A stretch of 64,000 bases of DNA from Rhodoplanes sp963840055 (GTDB lineage: Bacteria; Pseudomonadota; Alphaproteobacteria; Rhizobiales; Xanthobacteraceae), in contig CAWIXM010000022.1 of assembly GCA_963840055.1 (NCBI GenBank), positions 248,001 through 312,000 on the forward strand. The letters are read 5' to 3'. Made by a program: the position numbers and the translations under genes. The notes below the pieces were generated by a model. It had not been told where the DNA came from, searched no databases, and saw only the letters and a list, made by a program, of their open reading frames with translations. This document shows positions 8,638 through 17,604 of the stretch, one piece after another; within the stretch, counting starts at the first letter, position 1, and each line of letters opens with the position of its first letter.

Positions 8638-10449
8638 CTAAGTCTTAGAACTTCCGGAAGGAAGGTTCAGCCGGATATGCAGCTCGCGCAACTGCTTTAG
8701 CGCGACCTCGGAGGGCGCGCCCATCAACAGGTCCTCGGCGCGCTGGTTCATCGGGAACAATACAACCTCGCGCAAATTCTCCTCGCCCGCGAGCAGCATG
8801 ACCATGCGGTCGATGCCGGGGGCGATGCCGCCGTGCGGCGGCGCGCCGAGCGCGAGCGCGCGCAGCATGCCGCCGAATTTCTGCTCCAGCACCTCCTCGC
8901 CATAGCCGGCGATGGCGAAGGCTTTCTTCATTACGTCGGGCCGGTGATTGCGGATCGCGCCCGAGGACAGCTCGATGCCGTTGCAGACCACGTCGTATTG
9001 GATCGCTTTCAGCGCGAGGATGGTGTCGGCGTCGTTCGGATTGAGCGCGAGAAAATCTTCGGCGGCGAGATTGGGCATCGAGAACGGGTTGTGGGAAAAG
9101 TCGATCTTCTTCTCCTCCTCGTTCCACTCATACATCGGGAAATCGACGATCCAGCAGAACGCGAACTGGTCCTTGTCGATCAGGCCCAGCTCCTCGGCGA
9201 TGCGCGTGCGCGCCGCGCCCGCGAGTTTTTCCGCCGCCGCCGGCTTGTCGGCGGCGAAGAACACGGCGTCGCCGGCTTTTGCCCCGGTCTTGGCGAGAAT
9301 GTCGGCCTGCACGTCGGCAGGCACAAACTTTGCGATCGGTCCTTTCCCGCCGTCTTCCTCAAACACGATATAGCCGAGCCCCGGCGCGCCCATCTCCTGG
9401 CGCGCCCAATCGTTGAGCTTGTCGAAGAAGGAACGCGGCTGGCTGGCTGCGCCCGGCGCCGGGATCGCGCGCACCACGCCGCCGGAGGCGATCACCCGCT
9501 TGAAGGCGTTGAAGTTGACGGTCGCGTGGTTGAATTCCTCGCTCACGTCGGCCATCTCGATCGGGTTGCGCAGGTCGGGCTTGTCGGTGCCGTATTTCAG
9601 CATCGCCTCGGCGTAAGGGATGCGCGGAAATTTCTGCGTCACCGGTTTGCCGCGAGAAAACTCCTCGAACAGGCCGCGCAGCACCGGCTCCACCGCGGCG
9701 AACACGTCGTCCTGGGTGACGAAGCTCATCTCGAGATCGAGCTGGTAGAACTCGCCGGGCGAGCGGTCGGCGCGTGCATCCTCGTCACGGAAGCAGGGCG
9801 CGATCTGGAAATAGCGATCGAACCCCGACACCATGATAAGCTGCTTGAACTGCTGCGGCGCCTGCGGCAGCGCATAAAATTTCCCCGGATGCAGCCGCGA
9901 CGGCACCAGGAAATCGCGTGCGCCCTCGGGGCTCGAGGCGGTGAGGATCGGCGTCTGGAACTCGAAGAAGCCCTGCTTCTTCATGCGCCGCCGGATCGAA
10001 TCGATGATCGCCCCGCGCAGCATGATGTTGCTATGCAGGCGCTCGCGCCGCAGATCGAGAAAGCGATAGCGCAGCCTTATGTCCTCGGGATATTCCTGCT
10101 CGCCGAACACTGGCATCGGCAGTTCGGCGGCGGGGCCGAGCACTTCGATCTCGGCGGCATAGACCTCGATCGCGCCGGTCGGCAGATCGGGATTTTCCGT
10201 GCCGGGCGGGCGCAGCCGCAGCTTGCCGTCGATCCTGACCACCCATTCCGAGCGCAGCGTCTCGGCTGTCGGAAAGGCCGGCGAGTCCGGATCGATGACG
10301 CATTGCGTGATGCCGTAGTGGTCGCGCAGATCGACGAACAGCACGCCGCCATGGTCGCGGATGCGGTGGCACCAGCCGGACAGGCGCACGTCCTCGCCGA
10401 CATGGCTCGCGCGCAATTCGCCGCAAGTATGGGAGCGATAACGATGCAT
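8638..10449 (-). CDS. aspS: Aspartate-tRNA ligase, probably non-discriminating (Asp/Asn)
   Basis: Charges tRNA with aspartate in the cytoplasm. I start it at the ATG at 10449 (603 aa), with GGAGAGG just upstream; the open frame to 10569 is an artefact. The N-terminal OB-fold anticodon domain is followed by class II motifs FRDEDARADR (motif 2) and GIAPGIDRMVML (motif 3), with the GAD insertion in between. His28 and Gly83 match the positions (H31/G83 in Pseudomonas AspRS) associated with a relaxed enzyme that also makes Asp-tRNA(Asn), which GatCAB then amidates. The relaxed specificity is inferred from these two residues only. Confidence 0.96.
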   Translation of the reverse strand: MHRYRSHTCGELRASHVGEDVRLSGWCHRIRDHGGVLFVDLRDHYGITQCVIDPDSPAFPTAETLRSEWVVRIDGKLRLRPPGTENPDLPTGAIEVYAAEIEVLGPAAELPMPVFGEQEYPEDIRLRYRFLDLRRERLHSNIMLRGAIIDSIRRRMKKQGFFEFQTPILTASSPEGARDFLVPSRLHPGKFYALPQAPQQFKQLIMVSGFDRYFQIAPCFRDEDARADRSPGEFYQLDLEMSFVTQDDVFAAVEPVLRGLFEEFSRGKPVTQKFPRIPYAEAMLKYGTDKPDLRNPIEMADVSEEFNHATVNFNAFKRVIASGGVVRAIPAPGAASQPRSFFDKLNDWARQEMGAPGLGYIVFEEDGGKGPIAKFVPADVQADILAKTGAKAGDAVFFAADKPAAAEKLAGAARTRIAEELGLIDKDQFAFCWIVDFPMYEWNEEEKKIDFSHNPFSMPNLAAEDFLALNPNDADTILALKAIQYDVVCNGIELSSGAIRNHRPDVMKKAFAIAGYGEEVLEQKFGGMLRALALGAPPHGGIAPGIDRMVMLLAGEENLREVVLFPMNQRAEDLLMGAPSEVALKQLRELHIRLNLPSGSSKT

Positions 10450-10659
10450 GGCCTCTCCGGGCGGGAAACACGAGCGGTTGCTCCGGCGGAGGCCGGAAGG
10501 TGCATGCGTCCCCCGCTTTGTCAAGGATAGCCCCAATCCACTTTCGGTCGGATCCTTCAGTCCACGCACCCTCCGACGTTGTTCAGCGGCTTTGCATGGC
10601 GACAGACGCCGCGCGGTCGGCTATCAAGCGCATATCCGTAAGGCCATTCCGAGTTGACC

Positions 10660-12288
10660 ATGGATATGATGACGACTGCGGAGGCGACGGTCGCCTCGCT
10701 GCTCGCACACGACATTCGCACGCTCTACGCCCTGCCGGGCGTGCACAACGATCACCTGTTCGACGCGCTGTTCAAGGCGTCCGACTGCATCCGCGTGATC
10801 CACACCCGCCACGAACAGGGCGCGGGCTTCATGGCGCTGGGCGCCGCGCTCGCGACCGGCCGGCCGCAGGCCTACGCGGTGGTGCCGGGACCGGGCCTCC
10901 TCAATACCGGAACGGCGCTGCTCACGGCCTACGCAATGAACGCGCCGGTGCTCGCGCTGATCGGACAAATCCCCGACGCCGATATCGGGCGCGGGTTCGG
11001 CCATCTGCATGAAATCCGCGATCAGGCCGGTATCATGTCGCGCCTCGTCGATTTCTCCGCCCGCATCCGTTCGCCCGACGAGGCGTCGGGCCTAGTGGCG
11101 CAAGCTCTGCATGCCATGGCCAGCGGGCGGCCCGGCCCGGCAGCGCTCGAATGCGCGATGGACGTATGGGGACAGAGCGGCTCGATCGACCTTTGCCCTC
11201 CGCGCGCGCCGTCGCCGCCGGAGATCGACGAAGACGCGGTGCGCACGGTCGCGAAAAAACTCGGCGCCGCGAAAAACCCGATGATCGTGTGCGGCGGCGG
11301 CGCGCAGGACGCATCCGCCGAAGTCACGCTCTTGTCCGACATGCTGCAGGCTCCCGTGCTTGCCTATCGGCGCGGGCGCGGCGTGCTCGATAGCCGCAAC
11401 CCGCTCAGCGTGACGCTTCCGCTCGGTCACGATTTGTGGGGCGAAGCCGATGTCGTGCTCGCGGTGGGCACGCGCCTCATGACGCAGTTCCGGCAGTGGG
11501 GCGTCGATGATGACATCGCGATCATCCGCGTCGACGCCGACCCGGAGGAGCCAGCGCGGTTCCACCCGCCGACGGCGGCGTTGATCGGCGACGCGGTGCC
11601 GATCCTGCGGCGTCTCATCGACGTCTTGCGGGCGCTTAACGCCAAGCGGCCCTCCCGGCACGACGAAATGAAATCGCGGCAGGCGCATTGGGCGGACAGG
11701 CTGCAAAAGCTCGCGCCGCAAATTTCCTTTCTCGAAGCAATCCGTGCCGAGCTGCCGGAGGAGGGAATCTTCGTCGACGAGGTGACCCAGCTCGGCTTTG
11801 TCTCGCGCATCGCGATGCCGGTCCACCGGCCGCGCACCTTTCTCTCGCCGGGCTATCAGGACCCGCTCGGCTGGGGCTATGCGACGGCGCTCGGGGTCAA
11901 GCACGCCTGCCCCGCCACGCCTGTCGTCTCGATCAATGGCGACGGCGGCTTTCTGTTCACGGCGAACGAATTGGCGACGGCGGTGCTCCATCGCATCCCG
12001 CTCGTTGCGATCGTGTTTGCGGACGGCTCGTTCGGCAATGTGCGCCGCATCCAGGAGGAGAATTTCGGCAACCGCCTGATCGCCTGCGACCTCGCCAATC
12101 CCGACTTCGTGCGCTTTGGGGAAAGTTTCGGGGCAGCGGCCGAGCGTGCGCGCACGCCGAAAGACTTACGTGAAGCCTTGCGCCGTGGCTTTGCTCGAGC
12201 CGATGTCCCTACGGTGATCGAAGTGCCGGTCGGCCCCTTCCCGAGCCCTTGGGAGTTCATCCAAATGCCCCGAGTGCGCGGAGGCTGA
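10660..12288 (+). CDS. Thiamine-diphosphate-dependent enzyme, acetolactate synthase / benzoylformate decarboxylase-like
   Basis: ThDP enzyme of about 542 residues, with the N-terminal Pyr domain (HTRHEQGAGFMALGAALATG, its Glu activating the cofactor), a central domain, and a C-terminal PP domain with GDGGFLFTANELATAV and downstream GSFGNVRRIQ as the GDG...N metal/diphosphate motif. The open frame begins at TTG 10654, but ATG 10660 is more likely. It is not the biosynthetic IlvB by context (no ilvH/ilvC nearby). It sits upstream of the metal ATPase gene on the same strand, between aspS and rnd. Substrate not predicted: a 2-oxo acid decarboxylase or carboligase. Confidence 0.85.
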   Translation: MDMMTTAEATVASLLAHDIRTLYALPGVHNDHLFDALFKASDCIRVIHTRHEQGAGFMALGAALATGRPQAYAVVPGPGLLNTGTALLTAYAMNAPVLALIGQIPDADIGRGFGHLHEIRDQAGIMSRLVDFSARIRSPDEASGLVAQALHAMASGRPGPAALECAMDVWGQSGSIDLCPPRAPSPPEIDEDAVRTVAKKLGAAKNPMIVCGGGAQDASAEVTLLSDMLQAPVLAYRRGRGVLDSRNPLSVTLPLGHDLWGEADVVLAVGTRLMTQFRQWGVDDDIAIIRVDADPEEPARFHPPTAALIGDAVPILRRLIDVLRALNAKRPSRHDEMKSRQAHWADRLQKLAPQISFLEAIRAELPEEGIFVDEVTQLGFVSRIAMPVHRPRTFLSPGYQDPLGWGYATALGVKHACPATPVVSINGDGGFLFTANELATAVLHRIPLVAIVFADGSFGNVRRIQEENFGNRLIACDLANPDFVRFGESFGAAAERARTPKDLREALRRGFARADVPTVIEVPVGPFPSPWEFIQMPRVRGG

Positions 12289-12408
12289 ATTGCAAGTCGC
12301 TCGCATAAGCTTTTGCGTACACACGGGAATCTCCTGAGTTTCACTCTTTGTCGGGCAGTGCTAGCGCTCGCTCAACCGGCGGCCGGCGCCGCGATGAGGA
12401 GAGAGCGA

Positions 12409-14682
12409 ATGAGCGAACGCTCGGCGCGATACGCGCTCGTGCTGATCTCGCTGGCGGGACTTGCCGTCGGCCTTGCCGCCTGGCTCGCCGGAAGGGATAT
12501 GTTCGCCTATTGGGCGTGGGCGCTGGGCACTGCGCCGGTCATCGTTGCGCTCGCCGTCGCTATCGTCCGCGACCTTCTGGCCGGGCGCATGGGTGTGGAC
12601 GCGGTGGCCTTCGTGTCGATGAGCGCGGCGCTCGCGCTTGGCGAGGCGCTGGCGGGCGCCGTCGTCGCCGTCATGTATGCCGGCGGCAATGTGCTTGAAC
12701 AAATTGCGGTCGCCCGCGCGGAGCGCAATCTGCGATCGCTGGTCGACCGCGCCCCGCGGATCGCCCATCGGCGGCTCGACAATCACATCGAGGATGTCGC
12801 GATCGAAACAGTGGCGATCGGCGACATTCTGCTCGTTCGCGCCGGCGAGGTGGTCCCGGTAGATGGCGCGGTCGTGGGCGGGGAGGCGCTGATCGACAAG
12901 TCGGCGCTGACCGGCGAACCGCTGCCGGTCCTGCGCCGCGCCCACGAGCCGGTGCGCAGCGGCACGGTCAATGCCGGCGAGACTTTCGCGATGCGCGCAG
13001 CTGCGACGGCCGGCGAAAGCACCTATGCCGGGATCGTGCGGCTCGTCACCGCCGCGCAGACGGCGAAGGCGCCCTTCATCCGCATCGCCGACCGCTATGC
13101 CTTGCTGCTTCTGCCGGCGACGCTGTTCGTGGCGGGCGCTGCCTATGTCTGGTCGGACGATCCGATCCGGGCGCTCGCCGTACTGGTCGCCTCAACCCCC
13201 TGCCCGCTCATTCTCGCCGCTCCCGTCGCCTTCATCGCCGGCGTTTCGCAGGCGGCCCGTCACGGCGTCCTGGTCAAGGGCGGCGGCGCGCTGGAGGCGC
13301 TGGCGCGGACCCATACGGTGATGTTCGACAAGACCGGGACGTTGACCGTGGGTGGCGCACGGCTGGTCGCGATCGAAACCGCGCCGGGCGAAAGCGCCGA
13401 AACGGTGCTGCAGCTCGCCGCGTCCCTGGAACTCGCCTCGCACCATATTGCCGCCGAAGCGGTCGTTGCCGCGGCCACTGCACGTGGCCTCGTCCTCGCC
13501 GTCCCCGAGGGCGTGCAAGAAACGCTCGGCTCCGGCCTCGAGGGAATGGTCGAGGGACGGAAAGTGTGTGTCGGCGCGCAGACACTCGTGTTCGGAACAG
13601 CCCGGCCGCCCGAATGGGCCATGCGGGCGCTACGTCGCGCCTCATGGCGGGCGGCGCTGAGCGTCTTCGTGTCGGTCGATGGCCGCGCCATTGGCGCGCT
13701 CCTGCTCGCCGACGAATTGCGCACCGAGACCCCGCGCGCCATTCAGGCGCTGCGGCAGGCCGGCGTGGGCCGCATCATGATGGTCACCGGCGACCGCGCC
13801 GATGCCGCCGAGACCATCGGGGCGGCGCTCGATCTCGACGAAGTGCTCGCCGACCGCAGCCCCTCCGACAAAGTCGACGCCGTCGCCGCCGAACAACGGC
13901 TCAATCCGACGCTCATGGTCGGCGACGGCATCAACGACGCGCCCGCCCTCGCCGCCGCCGGCGTCGGAATCGCGATGGGGGCGCGCGGCGCGAGCGCCTC
14001 CTCGCAAGCCGCCGATGCGGTGATCCTGGTCGATCGGCTCGACCGGGTCTCGCAGGCGGTCGCGATCGCACGACGGGCGCGGCGGATCGCGGTGGAGAGC
14101 ATTATCGCGGGGATGGCGCTGTCCGGTCTCGCCATGGGCGCCGCGGCGCTCGGGTTCCTTACCCCGGTCGCCGGCGCCCTCATCCAGGAAGGAATCGATG
14201 TCGTCGTAATCCTCAACGCGCTGCGCGCGCTCGGACCCGGACGCGGCGTGGTGACCCGCTTGCACACGTTGCCTGCCGACGCCGCCCGCGACCTGCATGA
14301 GGGGCACGAACTCCTCGAGAAGGCCCTCGACCGTCTACGCAACATCGCCGATGCGCTCGACGACGCCGGCGCCGAGGACGCGCGCACCCTGATCGTCGAG
14401 GCGAACGCCATCGTCTCCGAGCAGATCGTGCGCCACGAGCGCGACGACGAGGCCTCGGTTTACCCCCGCCTGTCCAAGCTGCTGCATGACCGCCACGGCC
14501 TCTCCGCCATGAGCCGAGCCCATCGCGAGATCATGCATCTCGCCCGGTTGCTCGCCCGTCTCGCCGAAACCGCGCGGCCGCAGGACGTCGACCGTTATCT
14601 CATCCGCGATGCGCAACGGGTGATCGAGTTCGATCGAGGCGCTGGTGCGCCTTCACAATGCCCAAGAAGAAGATATTTATGA
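12409..14682 (+). CDS. P1B-5-type metal-transporting ATPase (Nia-like) with frameshifted hemerythrin-like tail
   Basis: Heavy-metal P-type ATPase starting at ATG 12409 (GAGGAGAGAG upstream; 757 aa). It has no N-terminal HMA domain. Landmarks are SALTGEPLP (actuator), TPCPLILAAP at 263-272, DKTGT at 307-311 and GDGINDAPAL. TPCP in the metal-binding helix, with a last helix containing QEGIDVVVILNALRAL, marks the P1B-5 group, known from Sinorhizobium Nia to handle Ni/Fe. The tail from ~628 is hemerythrin-like (H630, H633, H676/E681, H705, H710). After residue 740 the frame is aberrant: one extra base at about 14629-14630 removes the final HNAQEED metal-ligand motif, which stays open in the +1 frame to TGA 14701. 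Confidence 0.88.
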   Translation: MSERSARYALVLISLAGLAVGLAAWLAGRDMFAYWAWALGTAPVIVALAVAIVRDLLAGRMGVDAVAFVSMSAALALGEALAGAVVAVMYAGGNVLEQIAVARAERNLRSLVDRAPRIAHRRLDNHIEDVAIETVAIGDILLVRAGEVVPVDGAVVGGEALIDKSALTGEPLPVLRRAHEPVRSGTVNAGETFAMRAAATAGESTYAGIVRLVTAAQTAKAPFIRIADRYALLLLPATLFVAGAAYVWSDDPIRALAVLVASTPCPLILAAPVAFIAGVSQAARHGVLVKGGGALEALARTHTVMFDKTGTLTVGGARLVAIETAPGESAETVLQLAASLELASHHIAAEAVVAAATARGLVLAVPEGVQETLGSGLEGMVEGRKVCVGAQTLVFGTARPPEWAMRALRRASWRAALSVFVSVDGRAIGALLLADELRTETPRAIQALRQAGVGRIMMVTGDRADAAETIGAALDLDEVLADRSPSDKVDAVAAEQRLNPTLMVGDGINDAPALAAAGVGIAMGARGASASSQAADAVILVDRLDRVSQAVAIARRARRIAVESIIAGMALSGLAMGAAALGFLTPVAGALIQEGIDVVVILNALRALGPGRGVVTRLHTLPADAARDLHEGHELLEKALDRLRNIADALDDAGAEDARTLIVEANAIVSEQIVRHERDDEASVYPRLSKLLHDRHGLSAMSRAHREIMHLARLLARLAETARPQDVDRYLIRDAQRVIEFDRGAGAPSQCPRRRYL

Positions 14683-14847
14683 GCATGCGACGGCGGCCTG
14701 AACCAACGGCCTCACCCGCATGACGTCCAAATCCTCCTCGACCTTCCCGCACGCGCTCTATATGATGTCTTTGACAATGACAAAAAACCGCGTGAAAACG
14801 ATGCCTTGAGGGGTGATTCTAAATCAGTTCATCCCGTCAAGGTTGAT

Positions 14848-16083
14848 ATGCCAAGAGCGATGTTGATCGAGGACCCGCGTTTCCGATCCGCCAGAGGAAG
14901 CAAGTTCGATTCCTTGCCGGCGAAGCTGATCACGACGACCGAGGATCTCGCGGCGGCCTGCGAGCGCATGGCGAGCCACGCGTTCGTGACCGTCGATACC
15001 GAGTTCTTGCGCGAATCGACCTATTATCCCCTGCTCTGCGTCGCCCAAATGGCCACTCCGACCGAAGCGATTGTCATCGACGCGCTTGCTGCGGACATCG
15101 ATCTCATTCCGTTCTATGCGCTGATGACGAACGAGCGGGTGACCAAGGTTTTCCACGCCGCCCGTCAGGACGTCGAGATCATCTGGAACCTGGCGTCGTT
15201 GATCCCCCGTCCGCTGTTCGACACTCAGGTCGCCGCGATGGTGCTGGGCTACGGCGACGCCATCTCCTATGACCAGCTCGTTCACCGCATCACCGGCGAC
15301 GCCCTCGACAAGTCGAGCCGCTTCACCGACTGGGCGCGGCGCCCGCTGACCTCGGCGCAGATTTCCTATGCGGTTTCCGACGTCACGCATCTGCGCGATG
15401 TCTATCTCGCGCTTGCCGCCGACCTTGCCGAGCGCGGACGCACCAATTGGGTCAACGAGGAAATGGAAATCCTCACCTCGCCCGACACCTATCGCGCCGA
15501 TCCGGAGACGGCGTGGGAACGGCTCAAGAGCCGCGTGCGCAAGCCGAAGGAGCTCGCGATATTGATCGAGCTGGCCGCCTGGCGAGAGCGGGAAGCGCAG
15601 TTGCGCGACGTGCCGCGCGGGCGGGTGCTCAAGGACGATGTTCTCGGTGATATCGCAACCCAAGCGCCGACCTCGCCGGAGGGGCTGGCGGCGCTGCGCT
15701 CGCTGCCGAAGGGATTTGAGCGCTCGAAATGGGGACAAGACATTCTCGACGTGGTCCGGCGGGGGCTTGCGCGCGATGTCAAAGCGCTGCCGCGCCTTGA
15801 GCGGACGCGCTCGCAGGCTAATTCAAGCGCCACCGTAGAGCTGTTGAAGGTTCTGTTGCGGATGACGGCTGAAAAACACGGCGTCGCCGCCAAGGTGATT
15901 GCCACCGTGGATGATCTCGAGCGGATCGTCGCCAGCGATAGCGCCGACGTTCGCGCGCTTAAGGGCTGGCGCCGCGAGTTGTTCGGCGAGAAGGCGCTCG
16001 CTCTCAAGCACGGCGACCTGGCGCTCGCCATCGAGCGTAACCGCGTCGTCGCCGTCGACCGCCGACCCGGCTCATCAGCTTGA
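14848..16083 (+). CDS. rnd: Ribonuclease D
   Basis: 3'-5' exoribonuclease that trims tRNA and other small RNA ends. Starting at ATG 14848 (AAGG upstream) gives 411 residues; the frame is open back to 14806, but those codons look non-coding. DEDDy motifs are present: VDTEFLRE (Exo I), FHAARQDVEI (Exo II) and YAVSDVTHL (Exo III, with Tyr and Asp). A helical HRDC region follows (about 215-300) and then the C-terminal domain. Its 3' end overlaps the 3' end of the convergent ppx gene by 9 nt. In related genomes rnd neighbours aspS; here two genes lie between them. Confidence 0.95.
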   Translation: MPRAMLIEDPRFRSARGSKFDSLPAKLITTTEDLAAACERMASHAFVTVDTEFLRESTYYPLLCVAQMATPTEAIVIDALAADIDLIPFYALMTNERVTKVFHAARQDVEIIWNLASLIPRPLFDTQVAAMVLGYGDAISYDQLVHRITGDALDKSSRFTDWARRPLTSAQISYAVSDVTHLRDVYLALAADLAERGRTNWVNEEMEILTSPDTYRADPETAWERLKSRVRKPKELAILIELAAWREREAQLRDVPRGRVLKDDVLGDIATQAPTSPEGLAALRSLPKGFERSKWGQDILDVVRRGLARDVKALPRLERTRSQANSSATVELLKVLLRMTAEKHGVAAKVIATVDDLERIVASDSADVRALKGWRRELFGEKALALKHGDLALAIERNRVVAVDRRPGSSA

Positions 16084-17604
16084 AACCGAGATAACCTCCC
16101 GCCCGATCAGACGCCCAAGCTGCCGCAGCCGATTGTAAAGCCGTTCACTGCCCAGCGCGACGTGCCGGCCCTTCAGCGGCAGAACGAGCTGGCCGCGAAC
16201 GACCGCGAGCGGTATCTCGGGCAAAATGCCGGGCATGGCGGCGGATATCAGGTAGGCGACTCGCAACGCGCCGCCGAGCACGCGCGCCCGGTCGATCATC
16301 CGAGCGCTCGCCAGTTCCCGCACATGGGGGGACAATTCTCCCTCCCACAGCCCGACATGGCGAAAGAAGACGGCAAGCGCCAGAAAAGCGCGTCCGGGAT
16401 GATCGATGCCGAGGAAACTCGCATGCGCGATGATGTTGAGCGACTGCTCGCCGCGGTAGTCGGGGTGGGCCCGCCAGCCGATATCTGCAAGCAGACAGGC
16501 GGCATGGCGCAAGCGTACTTCCTCCGCCGTCTCCTCGATCCCTGACGAGGCCATGAACCGGTCGGTCCACTCGATCAGTTCCTCGCCGTGCCGCGGCGAG
16601 CGCGAGCGTAGGACGTTGAGTTCGCGCGCTGCGGCGAGCAGTGGGTCGCGCTTCTGCTCCGTCATGTTGAGAAGCGAATATAAAAGACCCTCGCGCACTC
16701 CCACGGCGGAAACGACGATCTCGCGCGGCTTGGCGCGGCGGATAATGTGCTCCAGCGCCAGCGCGGCGTAGCCGAGCAACGGCCGGCGCGCATTGTTCAC
16801 CGCCTCGATTTGCGACAGCATGTCAGGATTGACGCGCCGGACGAGGCGGACGAATTCAAGCGCTTCCTTAGCGGGGATCGAATAACCGTGCATGACATGC
16901 AGCGGATAGCCGGTCTGGCGCATATGCAGGCGAGCGAGGGCGCGCCACGTGCCGCCGACCGCGTAAAAGGCGCGCCCCGTGCCCGCCGAGAGAAAACGCA
17001 CGCCTGCAAGCGTCCGCGTGACGATCTTCTCGGCCTTCTTCAGCGATTTCTCGGAAATGTCCTGGAGCGTGAGCCCGCCCAAGGGTAGCGTGACGGCCGC
17101 CCTGCAATGCGAGTTGCGCAAATCGATGAGCTCGAGCGACCCGCCGCCGAGATCGCCGACAATTCCGTCGGCATAATGGACGCCGGACACTATGCCGAGG
17201 GCGGAGAGTTCGGCCTCACGCTTGCCGGAGATCACATTGATGTTGACGCGGCAGATCTTCTCGGCCTCGCGGATGAAGTCCGGACCATTCATGGCGTCGC
17301 GGCACGCCGCCGTGGCGATAACCCACAGGCGGCGCACGCCCATCGTGTCGCACAGCGCGCGGAAGCGCCGCAGCGCCGCCAGCGCCCGTTCGACCGCGTC
17401 GCGCGCGAGCAGGCCGGTCGATTGGACCTCGCGCCCAAGCCCCGCGAGCACTTTCTCGTTGAAGATCGGCGTGGGACTCCGGGTCAGGCCTTCATAGGCG
17501 ACGAGGCGGACCGAGTTCGATCCGATGTCGATGACGGCGACCGGCGGGCCGTGATCGAGACGGCCTTGAGCAGGCCCGCGGTTGGTTCGACTGTGGCTAG
17601 CCAC
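16075..17604 (-). CDS. ppx: Exopolyphosphatase / Ppx-GppA family phosphatase
   Basis: Hydrolyses terminal phosphates of polyphosphate (or pppGpp). 509 residues from GTG 17604. The N-terminal ASKHA fold shows AVIDIGSNSVRLVAYEG and VGDLGGGSLELIDL, the phosphate-binding loops, and the C-terminal part from ~310 is the HD-like helical domain of the long alphaproteobacterial forms. Its start overlaps the end of ppk1 by 8 nt, so synthesis and breakdown of polyphosphate are encoded in one translationally linked unit. Exact preference between polyP and pppGpp cannot be read from sequence. Confidence 0.93.
   Translation of the reverse strand: MASHSRTNRGPAQGRLDHGPPVAVIDIGSNSVRLVAYEGLTRSPTPIFNEKVLAGLGREVQSTGLLARDAVERALAALRRFRALCDTMGVRRLWVIATAACRDAMNGPDFIREAEKICRVNINVISGKREAELSALGIVSGVHYADGIVGDLGGGSLELIDLRNSHCRAAVTLPLGGLTLQDISEKSLKKAEKIVTRTLAGVRFLSAGTGRAFYAVGGTWRALARLHMRQTGYPLHVMHGYSIPAKEALEFVRLVRRVNPDMLSQIEAVNNARRPLLGYAALALEHIIRRAKPREIVVSAVGVREGLLYSLLNMTEQKRDPLLAAARELNVLRSRSPRHGEELIEWTDRFMASSGIEETAEEVRLRHAACLLADIGWRAHPDYRGEQSLNIIAHASFLGIDHPGRAFLALAVFFRHVGLWEGELSPHVRELASARMIDRARVLGGALRVAYLISAAMPGILPEIPLAVVRGQLVLPLKGRHVALGSERLYNRLRQLGRLIGREVISVSS

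Noticed and set aside
8833..10530. 565-codon open frame on the plus strand
   Set aside because: Entirely antisense to aspS; composition is His/Arg/Gly-rich with no family resemblance.
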